This document shows positions 18,559 to 28,210 of a stretch of DNA of 64,000 nucleotides, piece after piece. The position numbers and the translations under genes were made by a program. Source of the DNA: an uncultured Coriobacteriaceae bacterium (GTDB taxonomy: Bacteria > Actinomycetota > Coriobacteriia > Coriobacteriales > Coriobacteriaceae); the NCBI GenBank assembly GCA_944320725.1, contig CALUIM010000009.1, positions 62,001 to 126,000 of the forward strand. Direction: 5' to 3'. How positions within the stretch are numbered: position 1 is the first letter of the stretch; each line of letters starts with the position of its first letter. The notes below the pieces were generated by a model. That model ran no database searches, had not been told where the DNA came from, and worked only from the letters and a program-made list of their open reading frames with translations.

Positions 18559-19785
18559 ATGGAGCTCGCATCATCTCAATGGCCGCCGCTGACATTCGAA
18601 GAACTTCCGTGGTACAGAGATCTTGATGAGCTACGCTTGCTGTCGAAGACCGCTCGTCAGAAGATCGGTTCGACCTATCGTGCGGCAATTCCGTTTACCA
18701 TCGCTGAACGTTCGCTTGTCATGTCTCCGCAACTTGCTGCGCGTATGGAGGAGGTCGCTGGTCTCCTGTCGCGGTTTGATGAGATGCAGCAGCAGCGTGG
18801 GTATGATTTGCCGGCGTTGCTGTTAAGGAGTGAATCGGCGGCAAGTTCACAGATAGAAAACCTCACATCAAGCCCTCGAAATATTGCACTTGCAGAGCTC
18901 ACAAACGATGCGCCCCACAACGCTCAACTCATTGCAGGCAATATTGCTGCAATGCGCGAGGCGCTATCCGGCAACGGCGAGCTCAGCATCGAAGCGATTC
19001 TTGCCATCCATAAGGTTCTCATCGATCGCACCGGTCAATCATTTGGCGGCGAGCTTCGAGATGAGCAGGTTTGGATAGGCGGTTCTGCCTATAGTCCCCA
19101 CGGCGCCATCTATGTGCCGCCGCATGCGAGCAGGGTGAGAGGTTATTTGGAGGACATCATCACCTTTGCTCGTCGGGATGATGTTGGCACGATTGCGAAA
19201 GCTGCTCTTGTCCATGCGCAATTCGAGACGGTGCACCCGTTTATCGACGGAAACGGTAGGACGGGAAGGACGCTGCTTCATCGCATCCTCAAGCAGGAAG
19301 GTGTGTTGGGTAGTGCAACGCTGCCTGTTTCAGCGGGGCTGTTGCACAATATCGACCGATATCTGGAGAGCATTACACGCTATCAGGAAGGCGATCCGCT
19401 ATCCGTTATCGAGGAGTTGCTCGACGCGCTCGAACTGGCGCTTGCGCTCGGCGAGATGGTAGCGCACTTGGTTGATGAGGTGCTTGCTAACTGGGGGGAT
19501 CGTATAACCGAGCGAGCTGGTTCAAGCATGCATCGGCTTCCCGCCCTGCTTATCCAGCATCCTGTGGTGAATGTATCATTTTTGGCAGAAAAGCTCGATA
19601 TTTCGCCGCGCGCCGCACAGAATCTCGTCGCGCGTGCGTGCGAGTACAACATGCTGCGGGCATTTGGCAACAAGCGGCGCGGCACCTTCTACCAGGCAGA
19701 CGATATCATCGACATTCTCGAGCAGGCGTCGAGCGCGCAGGGCGTGCGTCGTTTGGTGGCGGGGAGACCGCGCAGCAAAGGTTAG
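18559..19785 (+). CDS. Fic-family protein (class II, with C-terminal winged helix)
   Basis: Fic enzymes transfer AMP (or other phosphate-containing groups) from nucleotides to hydroxyl side chains of target proteins. It has 408 residues. The catalytic motif HPFIDGNGRTGR begins at His226. An inhibitory helix SSQIEN (Ser96 to Asn101, Glu100) lies before the Fic core, making it class II, auto-inhibited. The flap and Fic_N region (LTSSPRNIALAEL) are normal. Residues about 320-395 look like a winged helix (VVNVSFLAEKLDISPRAAQNLVARA), so DNA binding is plausible. AAAGGAGG precedes ATG 18559. Base composition is lower in GC than the genes before it, suggesting transfer. Targets are unknown. Confidence 0.9.
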   Translation: MELASSQWPPLTFEELPWYRDLDELRLLSKTARQKIGSTYRAAIPFTIAERSLVMSPQLAARMEEVAGLLSRFDEMQQQRGYDLPALLLRSESAASSQIENLTSSPRNIALAELTNDAPHNAQLIAGNIAAMREALSGNGELSIEAILAIHKVLIDRTGQSFGGELRDEQVWIGGSAYSPHGAIYVPPHASRVRGYLEDIITFARRDDVGTIAKAALVHAQFETVHPFIDGNGRTGRTLLHRILKQEGVLGSATLPVSAGLLHNIDRYLESITRYQEGDPLSVIEELLDALELALALGEMVAHLVDEVLANWGDRITERAGSSMHRLPALLIQHPVVNVSFLAEKLDISPRAAQNLVARACEYNMLRAFGNKRRGTFYQADDIIDILEQASSAQGVRRLVAGRPRSKG

Positions 19786-19863
19786 CGATGCGTTTTCATT
19801 CGCCGTCTGTATCCTATCCCTTTGCTATCCTGGAGACGATGTCTACTTGAGAATGGGGAGGCT

Positions 19864-22821
19864 ATGGGATTTGATGCCAAAGTGCAGAAAGGTCGCACTG
19901 CCTTTGAGCGCAGTTTGGCTGCGTCGTTCATTGATGATTCGATCGACTCCGACGAACGATTCCATAGTCGCGTCATCACCAATTCACGGGCGATGGGGGA
20001 GAGTCTCCTCTCTGCGATCAAGCAGCAGTTAGATACGTGCGACTCTTTCGATTTCTGCGTAGCGTTTGTGGCGGAGAGCGGTCTCTCCTGCTTGGTTCAG
20101 GTTCTTGCAGAGCTTCGTGCCAAGAATATCCACGGCAGGTTGCTCACTTCAACCTACCTCAATTTCAATACCCCGACGGCGTTTCGTAAACTTCTCGAGT
20201 ATGACAACATTGAAACCCGCGTTTATCAGGGCGATCTACATGCAAAGGGTTACGTGTTTCAGCGAGATGGGATCTGCACGGTCATTATCGGTAGTGGAAA
20301 CCTGACGCAATCTGCATTGACCTGCAATCGAGAATGGAATGTGCTTTTTCATTCCTACGATGCAGGGGCAGTGTCGCGTTCCGTTAGCCGGGAGTTTGAC
20401 GAGCTGTGGAATGATACCTCCACGGTGTGCCTGAGTGAGGCATGGATCAGGGGATATGAGGCTTTCCACGTTCATGCTGAGCGCGGGCGTGCGCGCATGA
20501 GCACATATGTCGAAGAGCGTTTGGATCGGGACCTGTTGCTGAGCGCGAAGAAGGGGATCAAGCCTAACGAAATGCAAAAACGCGCCCTTGAGGCGCTCGG
20601 TGTTCTGCATGCGCGCAATGAGCCGAGGGCCCTGCTCGTGTCGGCCACGGGGACCGGGAAAACCTATCTCTCTGCATTCGATGTCGAGCGCGCGCGGCCA
20701 AGGCGTGTGCTTTTCCTCGCCCATAGGAAACGGATCTTGGAAGCTTCGATGAAGAGCTACCAAAAACTGTTGGGCGATCGTTATCGGTATGAGGTATATC
20801 GTCCGGGGCGACCGCCCGAGGGGAATGTTTGCATCTTTGCCATGTGCTCAACCATCGTTCGGCATCTCGATGAAATCAACCCCGCCTTTTTCGACTACAT
20901 CATAGTTGACGAGGCGCATCGCACAGGATCATCCAGCTACAAGAAGATCATGTCGTACTTCACGCCATCGTTTTATCTCGGTATGACAGCGACCCCTAAT
21001 CGAACTGACGGCTACGACGTGTTTGCGTTGTTCAACCACGTGATCGCGTATCAGATCACGCTGCAAGACGCTCTGGAAAACAAGATGTTGGTGCCGTTTC
21101 ACTACTATGGGATCGCGGACCTTACCATCGATTATGAGGAGGCGGATGACCCTTCCTTATTCTCGAGACTCGTATCTGAGGAACGTGTCCGTCTCGTAAC
21201 GGAGAAGATTGAGGAATACTCCGTTGACAAACAGAACCGGAAAGGCCTGATCTTTTGCAACGGGAACGATGAAGCGCGTGAACTATCGAGAAGGTTCAAC
21301 GAGCTTGGCTATAGAACTGAGGCGTTGAGTGGCGAGAACTCTGATACTGAGCGCGATGATGCAATTGCGCGTCTTGAGGCGGGCGAACTCGAGTACATCT
21401 TCTCGGTTGATATCTTCAACGAGGGAATCGATATTCCCAGCGTGAATCAGATCATCATGCTCAGGCGCACCGAGTCGGCAATTGTATTTGTCCAGCAGTT
21501 GGGGCGTGGGCTTAGGAAGGACGAGGGGAAAGACTACACCCTTGTTCTCGATTTCATCGGTAACTACCAGAAGAACTTTTTCGTTCCTGTGGCGTTGTCG
21601 GGAGATAAAACGTACAACAAGGACAATCTCAGGACAATCGTTAGGGAGGGAAGCCTCATTGTGCCGGGCGCCTCTACGGTCAGCTTTGATCGAATCGCCG
21701 AAGCTCGGATTTACCGCGCGATCGATGGGGGTAACTTTACTGAGGCGAAATTCCTGAAGAATGAGTACATGGGGCTTCGGCAGATGGTCGGGCACATCCC
21801 ATCGCTTAGGGAGTTCGATGTGCACGGATCCATTGACCCGTTGCTTATCTTCAAGAAATACGGCTCATACCATGCTTTTCTTACAAAATGCGAGGAGTCG
21901 TATAACGTTGAGTTTTCCCAAGCGCAATGCGGCGTTCTTAAATTCTTGTCGCAGAAACTCGCCAGCGGTAAACGGTTTGAGGAGCTCTATGTGCTCCGCT
22001 CTCTTATCGAGGATGGGAATAAGACTATCGGTGGCTTAGACGATGCGGCTCGACGGTCCTTCGGTGTGGTTTCGCGAGCAACTATCTGGTGGTCTGCCGC
22101 CCATGTTCTCGAGGGCGATTTCTCTGTTGTTAAAGATGTCACGCCTTTGATGATGCATGATGAATCGGGCTTCCATCTCATGAAACCCCTCGCACGGATG
22201 CTCCAAGATCATGAGTTTGCGCGGCAGGTCATGGAGGTCATCGACTTTGGTATCAGCCGCTATCAGGAACGATATTCCAGGCGATACAGGGAAACCGGTT
22301 TCGTTCTCAATGAGAAGTACACCTATGAAGAGGCGTGCAGAATTCTTGGCTGGAAGAAAAACGTTAACGGGCAGAACATCGGAGGATATAAGTACGACGC
22401 GGAGACGAATACGTTTCCGGTGTTCATCAACTACGATAAGGCGCCGGATATTGAAGATTCGATTCGCTATGAGGATCGGTTCGTCTCCAATCGAGAGCTC
22501 ATCGCGATCTCAAAACAACCGCGCGACATGCATTCTCCTGAGATCAAGCGGCTTCAGGCTTGGCCGAATAACGGGATGAAGATCTATCTTTTTATGAGGA
22601 AGAATAAGGCTGATGAGGGCAGTAAGGAGTTTTATTTCTTTGGAGAGATGGAGCCTACAGGGGAGTTCAAGCCCATTATTATGCCCAAGGTTAATAAAAA
22701 GGCAGTTGAGATCACCTATTCCCTGGAGACGCCAATTCGCCAAGACCTTTATGACTTCATGACCGCCAACCTCGATGAGGGAGAATTGACCGATGCGGAG
22801 CGGCAGGGCGATAGCGCCTGA
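19864..22821 (+). CDS. PLD-nuclease / SF2 helicase / DUF3427 protein
   Basis: A 985-residue multidomain protein. Residues about 45-195 are a phospholipase-D-type nuclease domain with one HxK...GSxN motif (LHAKGYVFQRDG and IGSGNLTQSAL). Residues about 235-590 are a superfamily 2 helicase: motif I SATGTGKTYLSAF, DEAH box IIVDEAHRTG, motif III MTATPNRTDG, motif VI QQLGRGLRKDEGKD. The C-terminal third is the DUF3427 domain. Such proteins are found in mobile and defence regions and may process foreign or damaged DNA. ATG 19864 follows GGGGAGG; an upstream in-frame TTG at 19822 is weaker. It ends 4 bases from a convergent Nudix gene. Codon use differs from the flanking housekeeping genes. Confidence 0.9.
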   Translation: MGFDAKVQKGRTAFERSLAASFIDDSIDSDERFHSRVITNSRAMGESLLSAIKQQLDTCDSFDFCVAFVAESGLSCLVQVLAELRAKNIHGRLLTSTYLNFNTPTAFRKLLEYDNIETRVYQGDLHAKGYVFQRDGICTVIIGSGNLTQSALTCNREWNVLFHSYDAGAVSRSVSREFDELWNDTSTVCLSEAWIRGYEAFHVHAERGRARMSTYVEERLDRDLLLSAKKGIKPNEMQKRALEALGVLHARNEPRALLVSATGTGKTYLSAFDVERARPRRVLFLAHRKRILEASMKSYQKLLGDRYRYEVYRPGRPPEGNVCIFAMCSTIVRHLDEINPAFFDYIIVDEAHRTGSSSYKKIMSYFTPSFYLGMTATPNRTDGYDVFALFNHVIAYQITLQDALENKMLVPFHYYGIADLTIDYEEADDPSLFSRLVSEERVRLVTEKIEEYSVDKQNRKGLIFCNGNDEARELSRRFNELGYRTEALSGENSDTERDDAIARLEAGELEYIFSVDIFNEGIDIPSVNQIIMLRRTESAIVFVQQLGRGLRKDEGKDYTLVLDFIGNYQKNFFVPVALSGDKTYNKDNLRTIVREGSLIVPGASTVSFDRIAEARIYRAIDGGNFTEAKFLKNEYMGLRQMVGHIPSLREFDVHGSIDPLLIFKKYGSYHAFLTKCEESYNVEFSQAQCGVLKFLSQKLASGKRFEELYVLRSLIEDGNKTIGGLDDAARRSFGVVSRATIWWSAAHVLEGDFSVVKDVTPLMMHDESGFHLMKPLARMLQDHEFARQVMEVIDFGISRYQERYSRRYRETGFVLNEKYTYEEACRILGWKKNVNGQNIGGYKYDAETNTFPVFINYDKAPDIEDSIRYEDRFVSNRELIAISKQPRDMHSPEIKRLQAWPNNGMKIYLFMRKNKADEGSKEFYFFGEMEPTGEFKPIIMPKVNKKAVEITYSLETPIRQDLYDFMTANLDEGELTDAERQGDSA

Positions 22822-22825
22822 TCGC

Positions 22826-23218
22826 TCATGCCTTCAGGGCTTTTTCTAGCTCTTTGACGACCTTGATGTCTGCGGGGAGCCAGTCAACCGACCAGAGGGA
22901 ATCTTTGGTGAGCCAGCGAAGGTTTTCATGTTCGGAGTCATGGATCGTCCCCGACGCGATTTGGCAGAGGAAACACTCCATCGAGAGGTGGAACGTATCG
23001 TAGTCATGTTCGACCGTGCAGAGATGTTCGAGATTGCCGATCTCCACCTCGAGCTCCTCGTGGATTTCGCGAATGCATGCTTCAGCCGCGGTCTCATTGG
23101 ACTCGAGTTTTCCTCCGGGGAACTCCCAGCCGTCTTTGAACTCGCCATACCCGCGCTGAGCTGCTAGAATGCTCCCACGATCTTGGATGATCGCCGCTGC
23201 AACATGAATGCATTTCAT
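22826..23218 (-). CDS. MutT-type Nudix hydrolase
   Basis: A 130-residue Nudix hydrolase of the (deoxy)nucleoside triphosphate pyrophosphohydrolase type (8-oxo-dGTPase-like). The Nudix box is complete: GGKLESNETAAEACIREIHEELEVEIG gives G-x5-E-x7-REUxEExGU with U as hydrophobic residues. FKDGWEFPGG before it matches MutT. It is convergent with the PLD-helicase gene with a 4-bp gap. The association with a DNA-processing helicase suggests a damage or conflict role, but the pairing could be chance. The ribosome site is weak (GGATAGC before ATG 23218). MutT enzymes normally keep oxidised nucleotides out of DNA. Confidence 0.9.
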   Translation of the reverse strand: MKCIHVAAAIIQDRGSILAAQRGYGEFKDGWEFPGGKLESNETAAEACIREIHEELEVEIGNLEHLCTVEHDYDTFHLSMECFLCQIASGTIHDSEHENLRWLTKDSLWSVDWLPADIKVVKELEKALKA

Positions 23219-23270
23219 ATTCTGCTATCCGATCTCTTTGGTTGTTCTAAGTCGATCAATGATACCGCTT

Positions 23271-25958
23271 CTATTCGTCCCCTAGCAGCTCCTCGATGGC
23301 GCCGGCGCGGTAGTTGGTAAAGACGGCCTCGCTTTCCTCCTGCGTGGCATCGAGGTCTACGTCGGCCATGATGCCAAAGTCGTGGTCGCCGTCGCTGTCG
23401 TGGAATACTTGATGCACATGCCAAACGTGGTCCGCCTGCTCGTCTGCTTCATCAATGGTGAAAAACGCCGTTGAACGCGCATCGGCATCGACGAGCAGCT
23501 CGTCGTGCGCTTCAAAGAACGCATCGAGCGCATGTCGCCAACGCGCCACGCCCATGCCCCATGCGCCATCGAGCTCTCCCAGCTCATCGGCTTTGTTGCG
23601 CGCCGCGAGCTTCACGCGACGGAAGAGCGCGTTGCGCACCAGCAGCTGGACACCGCGGCGGTCTGCCACAACGGCGTCGGCGGCGGTGGGCGGAGCCATG
23701 TCGAACGCAGCGGCATCGCCTGCAGCTGCCCATTCGTCTACCAGGCTCGAGTCGACCGAGCGTACCATGAAACCCAGCCACGAGATAATCTCGTCCAGTT
23801 GCTCGTTGCGCTTCGAGACTGGCACGGTGCGGTCGAGCGAGCGGAACGCCTCGGCGAGATAGCGCAGCAAGATGCCCTCAGAACGGGCAATCTTGTAGCG
23901 CTGGATGTAATCCTTGAAGTCCGATGCCGTTTCGAGCATGTCTCTCAGCACCGATTTGGGGCTGAGCGCGTAGTCGTTTGCCCAGGGCACTTCGGCGCAA
24001 TACTGAGCAAAGGCCGCATCGAGCAGTTCTTCGAGTGGCTTGGGATACGTGACGTCGGCAATGCGCTCCAGACGCTCTTCGTAGTCGATACCCTCCGCTT
24101 TCATGGCCGCCATGGCGCGGTCGCGCTCGGCGCGCTCTTGGGCACGCAGCACCTGCTTGGGGTCTTCGAGCGTGGCCTCCACCATGGAGATGAGGTCCAG
24201 CGTATAGGTTTCGCTTTCGGGGTCGAGCAGTTCCAGCGCGGCGAGCAAAAACGGCGAGAGCGGCTGGTCGAGGGCGAAATCCTCGGGTAAGTCGACGGTG
24301 AGGGAATACTCGATCGCTGGCTCATTGCCTGTTGCTTCGCTGTCATCCGCCGCAGCGCATTCGCTGCGCACTACCACGCCGGTGTCGATGCGGGTCGCGC
24401 AGATCTCATCGGCGCGTGCCTCGAGTTTGGGCTTCTCTTCGGGCGTCTGCAGGCTCGCGCCAATAAGCTCGCCCACGCGCTCGCGCGCGCCGCCGCCGCG
24501 CTCCACCATGGAAAGCACCATGGAGTGCGTGATGCGCAGGCGCGGCTTGAGCGTTTCGGGCTGGGTTTCGATCAGGCGGTTGAATGTTTGCTCGTTCCAG
24601 GTGACAAAGCCTTCGGGCGCCTTTTTCTTTCGAATCTTGCGCAGCTTCTTGGGGTCGCCGCCCGCCTTGGCAACGAGTTTGGCATTCTCGATATCGTGCT
24701 CTGGGGCCTCGGCGATCACCAGGCCTTCGGTGTCAAAGCCGGCGCGCCCCGCACGTCCGGCAATCTGGTGGAACTCGCGGGCGCGCAGCCGACGCATACG
24801 GTATCCGTCGTATTTGGTGAGCGCGGTGAGCACCACCGTATGGATGGGTACGTTGATGCCTACACCGAGGGTGTCGGTGCCGCAGATGACGGGCAGAAGC
24901 CCCTGCTGGGCAAGGCGCTCAACCAGCAGGCGGTATCTCGGCAGCATGCCAGCGTGGTGCACGCCCACGCCGCAACCAATGAGTCGCCGCAAGATCTTGC
25001 CGAATGCGGTGGTGAAGCGCGTGCCCTTGGCGGCTTGCTTGATGGCCTCGCGCTGCTCCTTGGTGGCGATGCCAAAGTTGGCGAGCGAGCTTGCCGTGGC
25101 AAGTGCAGCATCTTGGCTGAAATGCACGATGTAGAGCGGTGCGTTGCCCTGGCGCAGCGCCAGCTCTACAGTTCCCTCGAGCGCGGTGTCCACGTATTCG
25201 AATGCGAGCGGTACGGGGCGCGGAGCGTCGGTAACGAGGTCGACCTCGGCGCCCGTTTGTACGCGCAGGGCATCGGCGACCTGCGTCATATCGCCGAGCG
25301 TGGCGCTCATGAGCATGAACTGCGTATGCGGAAGCGTGAGCAACGGCACCTGCCATGCCCAACCACGATCGGGGTCGGCGAAGTAGTGGAACTCATCCAT
25401 GGCGACGAGGCCGACATCGGTATCCTCGCCCTCGCGCAGCGCTTGGTTGGCGAGAATCTCTGCGGTGCAGCAGATAACGGGCGCGCCCGTGTTGATGTGC
25501 GTGTCGCCGGTGATCATACCCACGTTATCGCGACCAAGCACGTCGACGAGGTCAAAGAACTTCTCGCTCACGAGTGCTTTGATGGGCGCGGTGTAGTAGG
25601 CGCGGCGGCCCTGCGCCATGCCAAAGAAGAGCAGGCCCAGCGCCACAAGCGACTTGCCCGAGCCGGTGGGTGTGCCCAGAATCACATGGTCGCCGGCGGC
25701 GAGGTCCATGAGGGCCTCTTCTTGGTGCGGCCACAGCTCGATACCGCGCTCTTCGCACCAGCCCCAGAAGCGCTCGAACGCTTCATCTGGCGTGAGCCAC
25801 GGCTCGGGCTCCGAGCCGTCTTCGGGCATGCGCCAGCTAGGGGAGAGCGCGCCCAGCGAGCCGGGCGCGCCAACGCCGCCCGTGCCGGCGGCAAAAGAGC
25901 TTGCCGACGAGCGGCTGGTTTCGGGGGCGGATGTAGATGCGTTCTCGGCGTGCGTCAT
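23271..25958 (-). CDS. Ski2-like DEAD/DEAH helicase with DUF3516 (actinobacterial)
   Basis: Superfamily 2 helicase of 895 residues. The first 60 residues are a low-complexity Ser/Ala/Gly leader. The helicase core shows motif I LGTPTGSGKSLVA, DEFH box (VAMDEFHYFADP), motif III SATLGDM, and the C-terminal lobe with TDTLGVGINVP and HQIAGRAGRAGFD. This pattern, followed by the long C-terminal DUF3516 region (YSLTVDLPEDFALDQPLSPF onward), matches the actinobacterial helicases related to Ski2/Mtr4 RNA helicases. An RNA-processing role is inferred from that family. The start at 25958 has a weak AGAGAAAG site. It is minus strand with the next gene 72 bases downstream of its start, and is probably transcribed alone. 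Confidence 0.88.
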   Translation of the reverse strand: MTHAENASTSAPETSRSSASSFAAGTGGVGAPGSLGALSPSWRMPEDGSEPEPWLTPDEAFERFWGWCEERGIELWPHQEEALMDLAAGDHVILGTPTGSGKSLVALGLLFFGMAQGRRAYYTAPIKALVSEKFFDLVDVLGRDNVGMITGDTHINTGAPVICCTAEILANQALREGEDTDVGLVAMDEFHYFADPDRGWAWQVPLLTLPHTQFMLMSATLGDMTQVADALRVQTGAEVDLVTDAPRPVPLAFEYVDTALEGTVELALRQGNAPLYIVHFSQDAALATASSLANFGIATKEQREAIKQAAKGTRFTTAFGKILRRLIGCGVGVHHAGMLPRYRLLVERLAQQGLLPVICGTDTLGVGINVPIHTVVLTALTKYDGYRMRRLRAREFHQIAGRAGRAGFDTEGLVIAEAPEHDIENAKLVAKAGGDPKKLRKIRKKKAPEGFVTWNEQTFNRLIETQPETLKPRLRITHSMVLSMVERGGGARERVGELIGASLQTPEEKPKLEARADEICATRIDTGVVVRSECAAADDSEATGNEPAIEYSLTVDLPEDFALDQPLSPFLLAALELLDPESETYTLDLISMVEATLEDPKQVLRAQERAERDRAMAAMKAEGIDYEERLERIADVTYPKPLEELLDAAFAQYCAEVPWANDYALSPKSVLRDMLETASDFKDYIQRYKIARSEGILLRYLAEAFRSLDRTVPVSKRNEQLDEIISWLGFMVRSVDSSLVDEWAAAGDAAAFDMAPPTAADAVVADRRGVQLLVRNALFRRVKLAARNKADELGELDGAWGMGVARWRHALDAFFEAHDELLVDADARSTAFFTIDEADEQADHVWHVHQVFHDSDGDHDFGIMADVDLDATQEESEAVFTNYRAGAIEELLGDE

Positions 25959-26030
25959 GCGGGCGGCTTTCTCTCGTGTCGAACGCTCCCATTATGGCAG
26001 ACGGTGCGGACGCGCGTTGCGTGCACGGCG

Positions 26031-26894
26031 TTAGCGCGCCTCCGCGTGTCGTTGTGCGCGTTCGCGTTCGCGACGACGGCGGTTGATGAGGTTGGTGACC
26101 GCAGCCTCCATACCAAGCGGCACGTAGGTGAGGCGCTCGAGGTCGTCGGGTAGGTAGCTCACCAGGCTCTGCTCCTGGTTGCGCGCGCGTTCGATAGCAT
26201 CGCGATCAAGTTCGTTGGTGGGAGTGGGGGTCGGGGTGATGCAGAGCCCCCAGACGGCGGCGCCCTGCTCGACAAGACGGCTTTCGTATTCGGTCTGTGG
26301 GTGTTCCGGATGGTCGCGGCGCACGTCGTCCGATACCCAGCGGAGCTCATAGCCCGCCGCTTCGATTTGCGTGAGCGTGAAGTCACGCAGCGGCTGGCTA
26401 TCGGTACGCAAGGTCACGGTTGCGTGCGGTGCGAGCAGCGAACGATATGCGAGCAGGTGGTCGACGTTCGTGAGGCGGCGCTGGGCGAAGTGGCGTTTGG
26501 GGTAGGGCGTGGGGAAGTTGAGCGTGATGGCAGCGAGCTCGCCCGCTCCGAAGATTTGGTCGAGCGCGTCTGCTCCGCGCGGAATAACGAGCGCGTTGGT
26601 AAGCGCAGACTCACAGATGCGCTGCGCCGCGTAGGCGATGCAGACCGGCTCGACATCCATGCCAATGAACAGCGTTGTTGGATCCCGATGGGCCGCCTCG
26701 ACAAGATAGCTGCCCTTACCGCACCCCAGATCGAGCGCGACGGTGCGCAGCGGGCGGTTGCCGTCGAGCGGGCTTGCGGCCTCTGTCCATCTGCCGCGAT
26801 AGTGTGCCGGATGCGTTTCGATGGCGCGCGCATAGCGCTCAAGACGCTCTTCGAGCACGAAGTTCTTCGGCTTGCGCATATGGGTAAGTCCCAC
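26031..26894 (-). CDS. trmB: TrmB-like tRNA (guanine-N7)-methyltransferase
   Basis: Class I SAM-dependent methyltransferase of 287 residues, close to TrmB, which makes m7G46 in tRNA. Motif I is LDLGCGKGSYLVEAA, motif II MDVEPVCIAYA, and the TrmB-specific motif appears as NFPTPYPKRHFAQRRL (canonical FPDPWPKxxHxxRR) with TEYE near the end. The Asp of the usual PDPWPK is Thr and the Trp is Tyr, so this is a divergent TrmB. The chosen start is GTG 26894, four bases after GGAGG; the in-frame ATG at 26879 is too far from any ribosome site. The C-terminus has an extra basic tail (NRRRRERERAQRHAEAR). It may be in one unit with the following minus-strand helicase. Confidence 0.8.
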   Translation of the reverse strand: MGLTHMRKPKNFVLEERLERYARAIETHPAHYRGRWTEAASPLDGNRPLRTVALDLGCGKGSYLVEAAHRDPTTLFIGMDVEPVCIAYAAQRICESALTNALVIPRGADALDQIFGAGELAAITLNFPTPYPKRHFAQRRLTNVDHLLAYRSLLAPHATVTLRTDSQPLRDFTLTQIEAAGYELRWVSDDVRRDHPEHPQTEYESRLVEQGAAVWGLCITPTPTPTNELDRDAIERARNQEQSLVSYLPDDLERLTYVPLGMEAAVTNLINRRRRERERAQRHAEAR

Positions 26895-26935
26895 GATTCC
26901 TCCGTATAGTAGGATGCTGCTTCGTACGCCGGGCT

Positions 26936-27715
26936 TTACGGGCGCTCGAGCACGACGTAGCGGTTGAGCGTGCCCGAGGCGCCATCTGCCGAGAAGCGCG
27001 TCAGCTCGCGCGCGCCAGCCGCATGCAACAGCCGGTCAATTTCTTCATCGTTGGTATGGTGGCAATAGCGAAGCGCTGAGGGGTCGTTCTGCCAGCCGAG
27101 AAGCCAATCGCTCTCTTCAAGGATATCCGCGATATCGTGGTGCGCGATGTGTGCCTGTGCGGTGACGCTTCGCGCTTTGCCGGCGAGACGCGCGTCATTC
27201 ATGAACTGCCAGAATGATACAACAGCGATGCCATGCGGCGCGAGATGTGCAAGCAACAGGCGAAGCACCTCGGCGCGCAGCTCGAAGGTGGGAACATGGT
27301 GCAAGAACCCAAAACTACATACGAGTTCGCAGGGTGCGGAGGTGATGCACTGCGGCTCACCTTCCGGCTGCCCGAGCAGCGTGGAAAGGATGTCGAGCTT
27401 CTGAAATTCCACCGAGCACCGGGGGAGCTCGTGGGGCGCCTGCGTGTCGAACACGTCGCAGTTATCAGTCGCGTGATACGTAATGTCGGTGTGGGGAAAG
27501 CATCCGTGCAGGTAGCTGGCGAGGCGCATATTACCGCATGCAAGGTCGAGCACAGAAATCGTTTCAGGTTCGTCGCCAAAACGGTTGTGCAGCAGCGGGA
27601 GCATGCGGTTCCATCCGGTCCACGGTGCCTGCCTCGTAGCAGAGAAGGACGCGGCGTGTTGCTGGTAGAACGTTGTGTTGAGCGCAATGAGCTTACGGGC
27701 CGAGGCGTGGTCCAT
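26936..27715 (-). CDS. SAM-dependent methyltransferase
   Basis: A 259-residue class I methyltransferase. The SAM site reads VLDLACGNMRLASYL (motif I), then ATDNCDVFD (motif II), CELVCSFGFLHHVP (motif IV) and LAPHGIAVVSFWQFMND (post-motif region), the arrangement of class I small-molecule or tRNA methyltransferases. It resembles the Trm9/ABH8 type (SFGFLHH) that completes wobble uridine mcm5 groups. That would fit the nearby Elp3 gene, which starts the same pathway, but the match is not proven. ATG 27715 follows AGGAG; the longer frame to 27847 has no ribosome site. The gene is 41 bases upstream of the trmB-like start on the same strand. Confidence 0.82.
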   Translation of the reverse strand: MDHASARKLIALNTTFYQQHAASFSATRQAPWTGWNRMLPLLHNRFGDEPETISVLDLACGNMRLASYLHGCFPHTDITYHATDNCDVFDTQAPHELPRCSVEFQKLDILSTLLGQPEGEPQCITSAPCELVCSFGFLHHVPTFELRAEVLRLLLAHLAPHGIAVVSFWQFMNDARLAGKARSVTAQAHIAHHDIADILEESDWLLGWQNDPSALRYCHHTNDEEIDRLLHAAGARELTRFSADGASGTLNRYVVLERP

Positions 27716-27848
27716 GGTTCTCCTGTATTCGCATGATGTTCGGGGCTCATTGTAGCAGGGGGTGCGCATGCGGGCTATGCGTTGCGCCTGAGGCCTTGGC
27801 CGAGCCTGCGTGAGCAGTTTTTCCTGAATTCGAGCCAAATGTGGCACG

Positions 27849-28039
27849 TTAGTTCAGATTCCGGAGTAAATCGGCTGTATCGGCATGACTATCAGCGCTC
27901 TGATCATGTTCTTAACAGTAATGAATCCAGATAATTAGTATATAAATCTATATTTTATAGATCTATAGTGCTATCAATTCTCGTCGACGTGTATTAGCGG
28001 GGCAAAGGCGGGCGGCCATCGCTCCGGAATCTGAACTAA
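27849..28039. repeat. 191-bp element with perfect 18-bp terminal inverted repeats
   Basis: 27849-27866 and 28022-28039 are exact reverse complements (TTAGTTCAGATTCCGGAG type). The interior is AT-rich, including ATAGATCTAT palindromes near 27955-27970, and has no credible reading frame. It resembles a MITE, but I see no convincing target duplication. The rest of 27716-28210 has no gene. Confidence 0.5.
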
Positions 28040-28198
28040 ATGACCAAAATGAAGCGGATAATTAAAAAAAGTTACGCTTGAGCGGTTCCAAGGACGTGTG
28101 CGCGGCGGTTTTGGCCAAGCAGCGAGATTCGGCTCCGGCCGAATTGCCCCGCGTCGCAACGTACTTGGCTCCGCTCGCATCACGGCGGCCATATTCGA

Positions 28199-28204
28199 TA
28201 GAAT
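28199..28204 (+). promoter_or_regulatory. Putative -10 of elp3, suggesting a leaderless mRNA
   Basis: TAGAAT is followed by only 6 bases before ATG 28211, and no ribosome site is visible, so transcription would start at or next to the start codon. Confidence 0.45.
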
Positions 28205-28210
28205 GCTTGC

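Noticed and set aside
24525-26153. A 542-codon plus-strand open frame
   Set aside because: It is antisense to the DUF3516 helicase gene, which has all helicase motifs.
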